DNA of 64,000 bases from Acholeplasmataceae bacterium (GTDB lineage Bacteria > Bacillota_I > Bacilli_A > Acholeplasmatales > Acholeplasmataceae). The stretch lies in assembly GCA_021108415.1 (NCBI GenBank), contig JAIOQX010000002.1:372001-436000 (forward strand). Direction: 5' to 3'. A program made the translations under genes and the position numbers. Shown here in pieces: positions 9,771-18,940 of this stretch (the first letter of the stretch is position 1; every line of letters starts with the position of its first letter). Below the pieces are notes generated by a model. That model saw nothing but the letters and a program-made list of their open reading frames with translations. It was not told the DNA's origin and made no database searches.

Positions 9771-10715
9771 ATGGATGAATATAACTCATTCGATATAGAA
9801 GAAAAAAATGAAAATGATTCTAGTGCTTTAGAGTATCAAGAAAAGTTTCAAAGTGATTTGGGAAATTTTACTCACTTACAAGACCGACTCATTAAATTTG
9901 GACAAAGTAAACTTTTGTTAATTTTAACAATACTCTTTATTGCTGCATTCATTGCTAGCGGAATTGGTGTCATAATATTTATGACCACAGATTTATCATT
10001 TGAGATAAATGGTCAATCAGCAAATTATAATTGGACAAAAATAATCACACTTCTTTCACTTGGTATTGGTTTAATCTTACCTATGGCTGTATCGTATATT
10101 ACATATGGATCTAGAAAAGTAAAAGTAGATTATATTGTAAGGGGATTAAATCTTGTTGACTTATTTATAAAAATTAACTATATCATCCTTATTATTTCAG
10201 CTTTTATATCATTTATAGGGTTTATTTTAGTTATGTTTAGAGGATTTATAATAGCATTGTTAATTGGATTATTAATTAGTTTCGTATATTACCTTTATTT
10301 CAAATTTTTATCGACAGCAAAGGCGTTTTTATATGATGTAACTGCTGCTTTTTATTCTGAGTCATCATCTACTTTTTCATTTGAATTAACTCCTGAAAAA
10401 GCATATCCACAAGCTAAACCATTACGTCCATTTTTTATAATACTATTGATTTTAAGTATTATTAGTTGGTTATTTAGTTTTGGTCAAAATAATGATGCGT
10501 TAGCAGAAATAAGTATTGATATGGCAAATGCATTTGACAGATTTGATGTATTTACAAGTATAACTCTAATTCTAAATATTTTAATCTTATCACTTGTCAT
10601 TTATATGATTACTCTATTTGATGATTTTTTGTTCCTAGGTAAAAAAGCAAATCATAAAACTCAACCTCATGGGTATTTACCTAAATCAGATCATGAAGAT
10701 GATTGGAGTTTATAA
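9771..10715 (+). CDS. Six-span integral membrane protein, function unknown
   Basis: 314 residues. An acidic cytoplasmic N terminus (about 45 residues, many Glu/Asp) is followed by six hydrophobic segments near 48-71, 87-107, 128-150, 160-180, 222-238 and 263-283, then an acidic/His tail 'KSDHEDDWSL'. The start follows AAAGGGG with 8-9 bp spacing. It is a single-gene unit between a terminator on each side. No motif lets me assign a family. The topology would suit a transporter-like or sensor protein, but that is only a guess. Confidence 0.8.
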   Translation: MDEYNSFDIEEKNENDSSALEYQEKFQSDLGNFTHLQDRLIKFGQSKLLLILTILFIAAFIASGIGVIIFMTTDLSFEINGQSANYNWTKIITLLSLGIGLILPMAVSYITYGSRKVKVDYIVRGLNLVDLFIKINYIILIISAFISFIGFILVMFRGFIIALLIGLLISFVYYLYFKFLSTAKAFLYDVTAAFYSESSSTFSFELTPEKAYPQAKPLRPFFIILLILSIISWLFSFGQNNDALAEISIDMANAFDRFDVFTSITLILNILILSLVIYMITLFDDFLFLGKKANHKTQPHGYLPKSDHEDDWSL

Positions 10716-10765
10716 CAACATAAACATATGATAAGATAGTTAACATCAAAGGCAAATATTAAATA

Positions 10766-10796
10766 AAAGGCAATCTGCAGATTGCCTTTTTTATTT
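10766..10796. terminator. Bidirectional terminator
   Basis: AAAGGCAATCTGCAGATTGCCTTTTTT is a perfect palindromic stem with T-run on the plus strand and A-run before it. It can end both the gene on its left and the minus-strand ABC operon on its right. Confidence 0.85.
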
Positions 10797-10797
10797 G

Positions 10798-11091
10798 CTA
10801 TATTTTACTATCTACACTTCTTGCCTTTACTCTTTTTTTGTAAATATATAAATTAATAAATATTGAGAAAAATCCACCTGTCCATAAACTCATTGAAATA
10901 TAAAATAAATATTTAGACATCTCAAGATCTGGCACGATGACCACAAACAAAAACATAGGAAATGATATCCCAAGAGAAAGATAAGTTAATAAAAATATCC
11001 TTTTAAGTTTCTTTTTACTGATCATACTACTAAAAACTGGAATTAAAATTAATGAAATTGCTGTTAAAGCTTGTAAAATAGGATCATTCAT
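10798..11091 (-). CDS. Small three-span membrane protein linked to ABC exporter
   Basis: 97 residues with three hydrophobic segments (about 4-21, 32-53, 61-84) and a basic C terminus 'YKKRVKARS'. Its start overlaps the end of the ABC-2 permease gene by 8 bp, so it is translated with it and may be an accessory subunit of that exporter. I recognise no family. Confidence 0.75.
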   Translation of the reverse strand: MNDPILQALTAISLILIPVFSSMISKKKLKRIFLLTYLSLGISFPMFLFVVIVPDLEMSKYLFYISMSLWTGGFFSIFINLYIYKKRVKARSVDSKI

Positions 11092-12376
11092 TTATTTTAA
11101 TATCTTCTTTTTTATTCTTTGTGAACGCTTTTTTAAAATAGGATTTAATACGTTTCATAAATTTAGTCTGATCATAGCTTAATATTGCAATCTTATACAC
11201 TGGTGAAACTATATATAAGGCCGCTATTAAAGCTAATACCATAATAACTAAAGCAATTAAAGCTTCAAGTAAGCTCATCGCACCTGAAGCAAATGCAACA
11301 GGAGCAACTATTGGTGTAAAAATTGGTACAAATGCCATGATTTTCATAAAACCTTCACCACCTACCATAGGTGCAAAAATCGTAATATAAAATCCGCCTA
11401 ATAACATTAGCATAAGTGGCGATTGAAATTGTTGATAATCTTCTTGAGTGACTGCCATAGATGCAAATAATGCTGCTATAACTAAATAGAAAAGCGTACC
11501 AACTATGACAAATAATAATGCAATGATTAAGACAACTGGCCAATTTGGAAGTAATTCTCCTAAAAACTTTAACAAATGCACATCTATACCTGTAGGTACA
11601 ACAGCACTAGATGCGGCATTTAAATTACCTAGTAAAGCAGCAATTCCTCCATAGACTAAAATTAGAGCGCCTTGTATTAAAACAAACAAAATGCTTGATG
11701 CTATTTTTGACAAAAAATGCAATTTTGCTGGTACACTTGCGATAATCGTTTCAATTGCTTTTGTTGATTTTTCTTCAATGATATCAACACCAACAAATTG
11801 TGTAGCCATCGTAATTAAAATAAATAATGGAATGACAAGTAAGCTCATCAATGATGAGATAGCTGCCTCATTTTCAGGATCTTCATAATCAGGTGCCATA
11901 ATGGTTTCAAACATAGGGCTTTGATATCCTGCAATTTGATAGTTAATAATTAGTATTTCTATTTGATTCATCATCATTTGATTATATTCAGGTAGTTTTG
12001 AATAGATTGCAATTTCAGGATTCGATAAATCACCACTAATGATTAATGATACATCTGAAGCATCTTCTGCCTCCCAAAATGCATCTTCATCAAAGCTTTG
12101 TGTCATATCTTCAAAAACAAAGAATTCATAACCTTCATATGGAAGATTTAAAGCATTACCTAAATCTTCTCCAAAAGTAAGCATCGCTGTTTGATTATAA
12201 ACATCTACATTCACGTTTGTGATTTGTTCATCATCATTGCCAAACCAACCAATAATAGTAGGTAGATTTACAATTGCAACAAACAATACAGCAATGACTA
12301 AATTTGCAATCAAAAAAGATTTTCTAAGAATTCTTTTTTTCACACCATACTTAATTAGAAATTTAAACTTCTTCAT
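11084..12376 (-). CDS. ABC-2 type exporter permease (NatB/YhaP-like)
   Basis: 430 residues. One N-terminal membrane span (about 20-40) is followed by a large extracytoplasmic domain of about 130 residues, then five to six spans from about 180 onward. The conserved stretch 'VDIIEEKSTKAIETIIASV' follows the second span; it is the signature region of ABC-2 permeases related to NatB. Such proteins export ions, drugs or peptides together with one ATPase. The gene overlaps the ATPase gene upstream by 14 bp and a small membrane protein gene downstream by 8 bp, forming a tight three-gene operon. The transported substrate cannot be deduced. Confidence 0.9.
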   Translation of the reverse strand: MKKFKFLIKYGVKKRILRKSFLIANLVIAVLFVAIVNLPTIIGWFGNDDEQITNVNVDVYNQTAMLTFGEDLGNALNLPYEGYEFFVFEDMTQSFDEDAFWEAEDASDVSLIISGDLSNPEIAIYSKLPEYNQMMMNQIEILIINYQIAGYQSPMFETIMAPDYEDPENEAAISSLMSLLVIPLFILITMATQFVGVDIIEEKSTKAIETIIASVPAKLHFLSKIASSILFVLIQGALILVYGGIAALLGNLNAASSAVVPTGIDVHLLKFLGELLPNWPVVLIIALLFVIVGTLFYLVIAALFASMAVTQEDYQQFQSPLMLMLLGGFYITIFAPMVGGEGFMKIMAFVPIFTPIVAPVAFASGAMSLLEALIALVIMVLALIAALYIVSPVYKIAILSYDQTKFMKRIKSYFKKAFTKNKKEDIKINE

Positions 12377-13265
12377 GCTTATGACCTACCTTTGCAATAA
12401 ATATTTCTGATAAAGATGGTTCTTCAATATCAAATTTCTTTATATGTTTACAAGTCTTCACATAATCAAAAACAGATTGACTAAATGATTCATTTTCTAT
12501 TTTAACAATGATTTCATTTGCATTTTCAATAACTTTATAAACACCTTTAATCTCTTCTAAAGCTTTGATGTCTACATCACCAATAATGCTAATGTTTTGT
12601 TTTTTAAAGTCTTTCTTGACATTATCAATACGCCCACTAATTACTGCTTCACCTTTTTCTAAGACAATAATTTCTTCACAGAAAGACTCAACATGATCTA
12701 ATTGGTGAGATGAAAAAACAACCATACTTCCTTTTTTTTGAAAATCTCGAACTACTTCTACAAATTTTTCGGTATTAATTGGATCTAGACCACTAAAAGG
12801 TTCATCTAAAACCAATAGTTTTGGATTATTTATAATTGCAGAGATAAATTGAATCTTTTGTTGATTCCCTTTAGATAACTCTTTGATTTTTTTGTTTTTA
12901 TAATTGACAATATCAAAACGCTCTAACCAATAATCTAATCTTTCTAAGATCAATTTTGGTTCCATATCTTTTAATTGACCAAAATATAACATTAACTCTT
13001 TTACGGTAACTTTAGTTAACAAACTTCTCTCTTCAATCATGTAGCCAATTTCATTAACGTTATGATATCCAATCTTACCACCATTGTATAAAACTTCACC
13101 TTCAGTTGGTTCTAACAAACCCATAATCATTCTAAAGGTTGTTGTCTTACCTGCACCATTTGTACCTAAAAGACCAAAAATTTCTCCTGGTTTAATGGTA
13201 AATGTTAAGTGATTGACTGCGACTAAGTTGCCATACATCATTTTTGCATTCTTAACTTCTAACAT
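12363..13265 (-). CDS. ABC exporter ATPase (NatA/YhaQ-like)
   Basis: About 300 residues. Walker A 'GLLGTNGAGKTTTFRM' is at about residue 30, followed by a Q-loop region, the signature 'LSKGNQQKIQ', Walker B 'LLVLDEPFSGLDP' and the H-loop 'FSSHQLDHV'. The additional C-terminal domain ends near 'EPSLSEIFIAKVG', usual for the drug/Na+ exporter subgroup. I place the start at the ATG at 13265. A longer TTG start at 13295 would sit almost on top of a -10-like TATAAT and has no ribosome site. It forms the ATPase dimer of the exporter whose permease gene overlaps its 3' end. Confidence 0.93.
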   Translation of the reverse strand: MLEVKNAKMMYGNLVAVNHLTFTIKPGEIFGLLGTNGAGKTTTFRMIMGLLEPTEGEVLYNGGKIGYHNVNEIGYMIEERSLLTKVTVKELMLYFGQLKDMEPKLILERLDYWLERFDIVNYKNKKIKELSKGNQQKIQFISAIINNPKLLVLDEPFSGLDPINTEKFVEVVRDFQKKGSMVVFSSHQLDHVESFCEEIIVLEKGEAVISGRIDNVKKDFKKQNISIIGDVDIKALEEIKGVYKVIENANEIIVKIENESFSQSVFDYVKTCKHIKKFDIEEPSLSEIFIAKVGHKHEEV

Positions 13266-13334
13266 ATTTACGCCCCATTTCTTCTTGAATTCCAATATAT
13301 ATTATAACATATTTTTATATGCTCATCTAAAGAA

Positions 13335-13364
13335 ATAGAGTTATAAGATAACTTATAACTCTAT
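13335..13364 (-). terminator. Terminator downstream of thrS
   Basis: TAGAGTTATAAG and CTTATAACTCTA form a 12-bp stem with a short loop just past the thrS stop. On the minus strand it is followed by a moderately T-rich tract. Confidence 0.65.
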
Positions 13365-13369
13365 ACATT

Positions 13370-15301
13370 TTATTTTAAATTGCTCTTTAATTCTTTTGAT
13401 ATTAATTCAATAAACTGATCTAGTGTAACTGTAATTTGTGCTGTTTCACCATATTTTCTATAGGTTACTAAGCCATCAGCTGCTTCATTATCTCCTAGAA
13501 CAAGTGAATAAGGAATTTTTTGTGTTTGTGCTTCTCTAATCTTATATCCTAATTTTTCTTCTCTTAAGTCACTTTCAACTCTAAAGTATTTATATTTTAG
13601 CGTATCATGAACTTTATTGGCATATTCTGAATGCGCTTCAACATTAACTGGTAATATTTTAACTTGTACAGGAGCTAGCCAGAATGGAAATGCACCTTTA
13701 TACTCTTCAATTAAATATGCAACAAATCTTTCCATAGTTGAAACGATACCACGGTGAATAACGACTGGTCTTTGATCGTTTTTGCCATCTTCACCAACAT
13801 AAGTTAGATCAAATCGCTCAGGTAGTAAGAAATCTAATTGAATCGTAGATAAGGTTTCACTATTACCTAAAGCTGTTTTAACTTGAACATCAAGTTTTGG
13901 ACCATAAAACGCTGCTTCACCATAAGCTTCAAAATATTGGACCCCAAATTCATCTAATGCTTCTTTTACCATTGCTTCTGCTTTATTCCACATCTCATCA
14001 TTTGGGAAGTACTTTTCTGTATCTTCTGGATCACGATAGCTTAATCTAAACTTATAATCTGTGATGTTAAAATCTTCATACACTGCTAGTAATAATTCCA
14101 TTGTACGTTTAAATTCATCTTTAATTTGATCTGGTCTTACAAAGATATGTGCGTCATTTAAAGTCATTTCTCTGACTCTTTGTAAACCAGATAATGCACC
14201 ACTTTTTTCATAACGATGCATCATGCCTAATTCTGCAATTCTTAAAGGTAGTTCTCTATATGAATGAACATCATTTTTATACATTAACATATGATGTGGA
14301 CAATTCATTGGTCTAATGACCAACATTTCTCCATCACCCATATCCATTGGAGGAAACATTGAATCTTGATAATGATCCCAGTGTCCTGATGTCTTATATA
14401 CTTCAACGTTTGCTAGTATTGGAGTATAGACATGAAGATAGCCTAAAGATATTTCTACATCAGTGATATATCTTTCAATGACTCTACGGATAGTTGCACC
14501 TTTAGGTAGCCAGAAAGGAAGACCTTGTCCAGCTTCTTTTGAAATCATAAATATACCAAGTTCCTTACCTAATTTACGATGATCTCTTAATTTTCTTTCT
14601 TCAAGTAAAACTAAGTGTTGATCTAAATCTTTTTTATTAAAGAAACTTGTTCCATAAATTCTAACCAACATTTTATTGTTACTATTACCTCTCCAATATG
14701 CACCAGCAAGGTTTAACAATTTAAAATGTTTGATTTGTTTGGTGTTTAAGACATGACCACCACGACATAAATCAGTAAAATCACCTTGTGTATACACTGT
14801 TAATTGTTGATCTTTATAATCCTCAATAATCTCTAATTTATATGGATCTTTTTTAAAGATATCTTTTGCTTGTTCATAACTAACTTCAACTCTGTTAATA
14901 TCAAATGCTTGTTCAGCAAGTTTATGCATCTCTTTTTCAATTTTAACTAAATCTTCATCATTAATCTTTTGTTCACCAAAGTCAACATCATAATAAAAAC
15001 CTTCTTCGATATAAGGCCCAACACCAAAACAAGCACCTGGATAAAGATTAGTAATGGCTTGTGCCATTAAATGTGCTGTCGAGTGATTGATAATATCTAA
15101 TGACTTTGCATCTCTTTCAGTTAGAATTGCTAAACTACCACTCTCATTTAATGATCTAGATAGTTCTACATAGTCATCATTAAAAACAGCCGCAATCGCT
15201 TTTTTAGCCAAAGATATTGCAATACTTTGTGCAATCTCTAAGGGTGTAATCCCTTTTTTATACTCTTTTTTACTACCATCTGGAAATTTAATTTCAATCA
15301 T
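13370..15301 (-). CDS. thrS: Threonyl-tRNA synthetase
   Basis: 643 residues, full length. The TGS domain occupies about 1-60 ('[13 protein letters not shown]'). The editing domain has the metal-binding '[12 protein letters not shown]' at about 72 and 'CRGGHV' near 179. The class II core shows motif 2 '[13 protein letters not shown]', with Cys and His zinc ligands, and motif 3 '[13 protein letters not shown]'; the anticodon-binding domain starts at about 545. The enzyme charges tRNA-Thr and clears mis-charged Ser. Expression is controlled by the T-box leader directly upstream. The order polA-mutM-coaE-dnaB-dnaI-thrS is a conserved Firmicutes arrangement. Confidence 0.98.
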   Translation of the reverse strand: MIEIKFPDGSKKEYKKGITPLEIAQSIAISLAKKAIAAVFNDDYVELSRSLNESGSLAILTERDAKSLDIINHSTAHLMAQAITNLYPGACFGVGPYIEEGFYYDVDFGEQKINDEDLVKIEKEMHKLAEQAFDINRVEVSYEQAKDIFKKDPYKLEIIEDYKDQQLTVYTQGDFTDLCRGGHVLNTKQIKHFKLLNLAGAYWRGNSNNKMLVRIYGTSFFNKKDLDQHLVLLEERKLRDHRKLGKELGIFMISKEAGQGLPFWLPKGATIRRVIERYITDVEISLGYLHVYTPILANVEVYKTSGHWDHYQDSMFPPMDMGDGEMLVIRPMNCPHHMLMYKNDVHSYRELPLRIAELGMMHRYEKSGALSGLQRVREMTLNDAHIFVRPDQIKDEFKRTMELLLAVYEDFNITDYKFRLSYRDPEDTEKYFPNDEMWNKAEAMVKEALDEFGVQYFEAYGEAAFYGPKLDVQVKTALGNSETLSTIQLDFLLPERFDLTYVGEDGKNDQRPVVIHRGIVSTMERFVAYLIEEYKGAFPFWLAPVQVKILPVNVEAHSEYANKVHDTLKYKYFRVESDLREEKLGYKIREAQTQKIPYSLVLGDNEAADGLVTYRKYGETAQITVTLDQFIELISKELKSNLK

Positions 15302-15318
15302 GTTTCCAACTCCTTTTT

Positions 15319-15540
15319 TTTAATAAAAAAATCCCTAGACATATGTCTAAGGACGAATCATCGCGGTACCACCTTAGTTCTAGGTTTCCCTAGCCCTTTA
15401 ACCCTCTAACGCTAGGGGATGCGGATTAGTTTTTTCTAATCTACTCCAAGGTAGTCATTTATGATTATCGTAGCTTTCACCTTCCTACGTCGCTTTAAGT
15501 CAATCTAAATGTTGTCCTCTTCATCGTATCTAGATATATT
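15319..15540 (-). promoter_or_regulatory. T-box riboswitch leader of thrS
   Basis: On the minus strand the conserved T-box AAGGTGGTACCGCG is at 15362-15375. It is followed by the terminator hairpin TCCTTAGACATATGTCTAGGGA (15332-15353, stem interrupted) and a run of seven T. The upstream part (about 15400-15535) forms the stem I region with AG-rich internal loops. A stretch GACTACC near 15450 offers Thr codons (ACT/ACC) as specifier candidates, not assigned firmly. Uncharged tRNA-Thr would pair with the T-box and favour the antiterminator, raising thrS expression. Confidence 0.93.
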
Positions 15541-15566
15541 ATATCACTAGTTTTATAAATTACAAG

Positions 15567-16385
15567 TTATTTATCACTAGTGTAAGGTTCTTCTGATAAT
15601 TTGACATAATGCATTAAATCCTTAATTCTTTGAATCAGTCTTCCGGCTTTCATTCTATTGGTTTCATCTTTAGTTAAAGTTAGGGCTTCTAGGAGTTGAA
15701 CAAGTGAAAAGTTAGAGCTCATAAAAACAGGTAGTTTAGCTGATAGGCGGTATTGTAGCACAGGTACAATGATTTCATCTCTAAACCAAGGACTCATATT
15801 TTCTCCACCAAAATCATCAAGCATTAAAATATCTGCTTGTTTTAATTTATTGATACGCTCTTCTAAATTACCTTCATTCATACCTTGTCTAATCGAACGG
15901 ATTAAATCTGGCACGTAAACAAATAAAACTGCAACATTTTTTAATGCAAGCTCTTGAGCGATTGCGGATAACAGATAAGATTTACCTGTACCATATCGAC
16001 CATAGATTAACATACCTTTTTCGTAATGATCTTTTTTATATTTTGCTAAAAAGTCACTTGCAAGTTCTTGAGCTTTTTGTCTTTCTTCATTAAAACAATT
16101 AAACTCTGCAATGCTAGCATCTTGAATATAGATTTCACTATCATAGAATTTTAAATTCTTTCTGATTCTTTGTTTTTTTAGTTCAAAAGCTTTTTCAGCT
16201 GTTGGGCGATATACGATTTCGATATATGGATCAGTACGAAGAACAACTTCATATCCATCAACAACAGGTTTCTCTTGTTTTTGAATTAAATATTGATAGA
16301 CTTTATTCACATCAACATCTAAAATGTTTAAGTCTTTTGTTTCTTTATTATTTTTTACAACATTTCTCATTTCTTCAATCGTCAT
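15567..16385 (-). CDS. dnaI: Primosomal protein DnaI, helicase loader
   Basis: 272 residues. The N-terminal third (about 1-100) is helicase-binding. The AAA+ core starts near residue 128 with Walker A 'YGRYGTGKSYLLSAIAQ' and continues with Walker B 'ADILMLDDFGGE', a sensor 1 region 'PVFMSSNF' and an arginine-rich C-terminal 'RLIQRIKDLM'. It loads the replicative helicase at origins and restart sites together with DnaB and DnaD. It follows the dnaB gene by three bases, with GGAGGT before the ATG. It is the last gene before the T-box leader of thrS. Confidence 0.94.
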   Translation of the reverse strand: MTIEEMRNVVKNNKETKDLNILDVDVNKVYQYLIQKQEKPVVDGYEVVLRTDPYIEIVYRPTAEKAFELKKQRIRKNLKFYDSEIYIQDASIAEFNCFNEERQKAQELASDFLAKYKKDHYEKGMLIYGRYGTGKSYLLSAIAQELALKNVAVLFVYVPDLIRSIRQGMNEGNLEERINKLKQADILMLDDFGGENMSPWFRDEIIVPVLQYRLSAKLPVFMSSNFSLVQLLEALTLTKDETNRMKAGRLIQRIKDLMHYVKLSEEPYTSDK

Positions 16386-16388
16386 TTT

Positions 16389-17546
16389 CTATACCTCCAA
16401 CTTCTCTAATTCTTTTACGTAATCGTCCATCCAATCAGGTTCTGAGACTTTTTTAGTTTTTGTTTTCTTTGCCCATTGAGTTTCTATTTTTGTTGAATAA
16501 TTAAGGGCGTCTTCAGTAGTTTGAATACCTCTATTAAGCCAATCATGTAAAACAGTTTCCATATATTTTAAACCAGGCAACACACCTTCTTTTTGTTTTA
16601 ATACAAGCATCAAGATAACGTTAATAATACCTGGATCAACATGATTTCTCTCAATTAAAAGTGTTGCTGTAGATAGGGCTAAGCCTTGAGTATCTGTTTT
16701 ACTATATTTTTGAATAATCACTTGAGGCGGAATAGATTTGATTAAATCAGTTTTAGGAATTTCTTTTTCTTTAATCTCAAGTGTTTGATTTTTTGATTCA
16801 TAATGTAATTTAGCTTTATGATTTAATGCAAGAAAATTTACTGTTTGTCTTGATTGTGATGCATGCATATAAACTTCAACCATATCTTTTACATCAAATT
16901 GATAAACAAACGCAATTTTTGCGATTTGTTGTTGCAACTTTTGGTTTAAGAGTTGAGAGTTTTTTAATCTTTCAGGTAGTGCTTCTACAAATGCATTGAA
17001 ATCAAAATGGTTTCCAATATGAGATCCACCATTTTGTTTTCTACCTTGGAATTCATAGTCTAGTTTTAATAAGTTTAGACTCTTAAACTCATACATCGAA
17101 TCAAATGGTTTTGTTATATTGGTATATCCTTCTAGTGAAGGCGTCTCTATTTTAAATAGCTTTGCAAGCATATCTACATTCTTTTCACCAATTTCTGATT
17201 GTAAATAACTACCAAAAACAGTATCAAGTAAGAATTGTTTTGCAGATAATGGTGTTTTCATGATGTAAATATATGCATCATTTTCTTGATAAACCTCAAG
17301 TAAATTGAGTGCTTCAAGTTTATTACGCATTTTTAAAAATTCTGTTTGTTTTAAGTTTAGTAAATCAAATAATTGTTGATGTGTATATTGTTTTTGTAAA
17401 GTCTTATCATTTAATTGATAAAACGTAATAAACAACGCATGTGACGCTACACCAAGCAATGGTTGATATAAAAGTGCTAATACTTTGAAATCTTGATTTG
17501 CAAGATCTGAATGGATACTTAATTGAAATGTTGAGCTGTTTTTCAT
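16389..17546 (-). CDS. dnaB: Replication initiation and membrane attachment protein DnaB (Firmicutes type)
   Basis: 385 residues. This is the Gram-positive helicase-loading DnaB, not the helicase. The N-terminal winged-helix part (about 1-110) is followed by two DnaD/DnaB-type helical modules. The last carries the recognisable 'NHVDPGIINVIL' and 'LPGLKYMETVLHDWLNRGI' (about 300-345). A basic tail follows. It works with DnaD and DnaI in primosome assembly. The start overlaps the coaE stop as ATGA. The same C-terminal signature reappears in a small phage protein at 46519-46896, which helps interpret that gene. Confidence 0.92.
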   Translation of the reverse strand: MKNSSTFQLSIHSDLANQDFKVLALLYQPLLGVASHALFITFYQLNDKTLQKQYTHQQLFDLLNLKQTEFLKMRNKLEALNLLEVYQENDAYIYIMKTPLSAKQFLLDTVFGSYLQSEIGEKNVDMLAKLFKIETPSLEGYTNITKPFDSMYEFKSLNLLKLDYEFQGRKQNGGSHIGNHFDFNAFVEALPERLKNSQLLNQKLQQQIAKIAFVYQFDVKDMVEVYMHASQSRQTVNFLALNHKAKLHYESKNQTLEIKEKEIPKTDLIKSIPPQVIIQKYSKTDTQGLALSTATLLIERNHVDPGIINVILMLVLKQKEGVLPGLKYMETVLHDWLNRGIQTTEDALNYSTKIETQWAKKTKTKKVSEPDWMDDYVKELEKLEV

Positions 17547-18148
17547 AGTTTTATGCCTCTTATAAATTGATCGATTTGATAATATAAATAATCTAAATCA
17601 CTTTCATTATCAAAAATAACATCTGCTTTCATTTTTTTAGTATCTAAGCTCATTTGTCCATTAATTAATTTTTTAGCATCTTTTTCTAAAAGATCATCTC
17701 TAGACATTAATCTCATTAATTGTATAGGTTTTGATACATACACTAGACAAGTCACATCACATTTTTTATCATAGCCTACTTCAAATAAAAGTGGCATATC
17801 AATAACAACAATCTTTTCGTTTTCAAAAGTTATTAATTGATCATTAATTTTTTTAAATACATATGGATGGATAATTTCATTAAGTTTTAATCTTAATTTT
17901 TTATCATCAAAAATAAGTTTCTTTATTTTTTCTTTGTCTGTTTCAGATTTTATTGGAAAGCCAAAAAGAGATTCTGCTTTCAAAATCATATCATTATTTT
18001 CTCTCCACAAATCTTTAACAATCACATCACTGTCAATGACAGGGATGTTTCTTGATTTAAAATGATCTGCTGCAGTTGATTTACCAGATGCTATTGAACC
18101 TGTTAAACCAACAATATAAGGTTTATTTTTGGCAATTTGGACAGACAT
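17543..18148 (-). CDS. coaE: Dephospho-CoA kinase
   Basis: About 201 residues. The P-loop 'GLTGSIASGKSTAADHF' at about residue 15 and 'IPVIDSDVIVKDLW' are diagnostic. 'VIDMPLLFEVGYDKKCD' and 'RLMSRDDL' are further conserved parts. The enzyme phosphorylates the ribose 3'-OH of dephospho-CoA, the last step of CoA synthesis. The ATG at 18148 lies inside the end of mutM; the resulting N terminus is about ten residues longer than usual, so a less common start further in cannot be excluded. It lies between mutM and dnaB and overlaps both. Confidence 0.93.
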   Translation of the reverse strand: MSVQIAKNKPYIVGLTGSIASGKSTAADHFKSRNIPVIDSDVIVKDLWRENNDMILKAESLFGFPIKSETDKEKIKKLIFDDKKLRLKLNEIIHPYVFKKINDQLITFENEKIVVIDMPLLFEVGYDKKCDVTCLVYVSKPIQLMRLMSRDDLLEKDAKKLINGQMSLDTKKMKADVIFDNESDLDYLYYQIDQFIRGIKL

Positions 18149-18932
18149 ATGATCCACGACCCGCTACTTTAATTTTTATGATATCTTTTCCACATATAGG
18201 ACAAGGTTGACCTTGTTTTGTATGTACATTTAACTCATTTTGAAATCTTCCATGTACACCTAAACTTGAGGTGTAACTACGAATGGTTGTTCCACCAAGT
18301 TCTACAGCCTTATCTAGCACTTTAGTTGCTGATTCTAAAAGCAGTTGAGCTTGTTTTTTTGTAACTTTAGATGCTATTTTTGTTGGATGTATTTTTGCTA
18401 AAAACAATGTTTCATCAACATAAATATTTCCCAATCCACTTATGATATTTTGATCAAGTAAGACAGCTTTGATTGGTCTATGTGTGTGATGTATTTGTTT
18501 ATAGAATTCAACGATGTCTTTATCTTTTGGCTCTAAACCTAATTTGTTTAAAGGATAAAGAGATAAATATTGATCTTTGGGAAGAAAATGTAGGGTCCCA
18601 AATTTTCTTACATCATGATATCTTAAACTTAAATGATCACTTAAGTTAAAGATAATATGCTCATGTTTATCAATTGCTTCTTTAGTTTTAATGAAGAATT
18701 TACCTTCCATCCTTAAATGCATAATCATTACATCTTGATCTAGGATAAAGATTAAGTATTTACCCATTCTTTGAATATCTTTAATAGTTTGATTTACTAC
18801 ATTTCTTTTAAAAGTATTTAGATCTGTTTTAATGATGTTTGTATATAAAACATCTACATTCAATATTTTTTTATCTTTTAATTTTAACAGTAAGGTTCTC
18901 CTTACGGTCTCAACTTCTGGGAGTTCTGGCAT
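18123..18932 (-). CDS. mutM: Formamidopyrimidine-DNA glycosylase
   Basis: 269 residues. It begins MPELPEVETVRRTL, where Pro-2 is the catalytic nucleophile after Met removal and Glu-3 is the acid. 'MHLRMEGKFF' carries the conserved loop. The helix-two-turn-helix region 'IISGLGNIYVDETLF' and the C-terminal zinc finger 'CPICGKD...CPNC' (about 245-267) complete the family features. It excises 8-oxoguanine and FaPy lesions and nicks the strand. It sits 8 bp after polA, with AGGTGA before the ATG, forming a repair pair with it. Confidence 0.97.
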   Translation of the reverse strand: MPELPEVETVRRTLLLKLKDKKILNVDVLYTNIIKTDLNTFKRNVVNQTIKDIQRMGKYLIFILDQDVMIMHLRMEGKFFIKTKEAIDKHEHIIFNLSDHLSLRYHDVRKFGTLHFLPKDQYLSLYPLNKLGLEPKDKDIVEFYKQIHHTHRPIKAVLLDQNIISGLGNIYVDETLFLAKIHPTKIASKVTKKQAQLLLESATKVLDKAVELGGTTIRSYTSSLGVHGRFQNELNVHTKQGQPCPICGKDIIKIKVAGRGSYVCPNCQK

Positions 18933-18940
18933 ACATTCAC

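Noticed and set aside
16202-16456. Plus-strand frames inside dnaB/dnaI and similar frames opposite other housekeeping genes
   Set aside because: They are antisense to conserved genes, have biased composition and lack ribosome sites.
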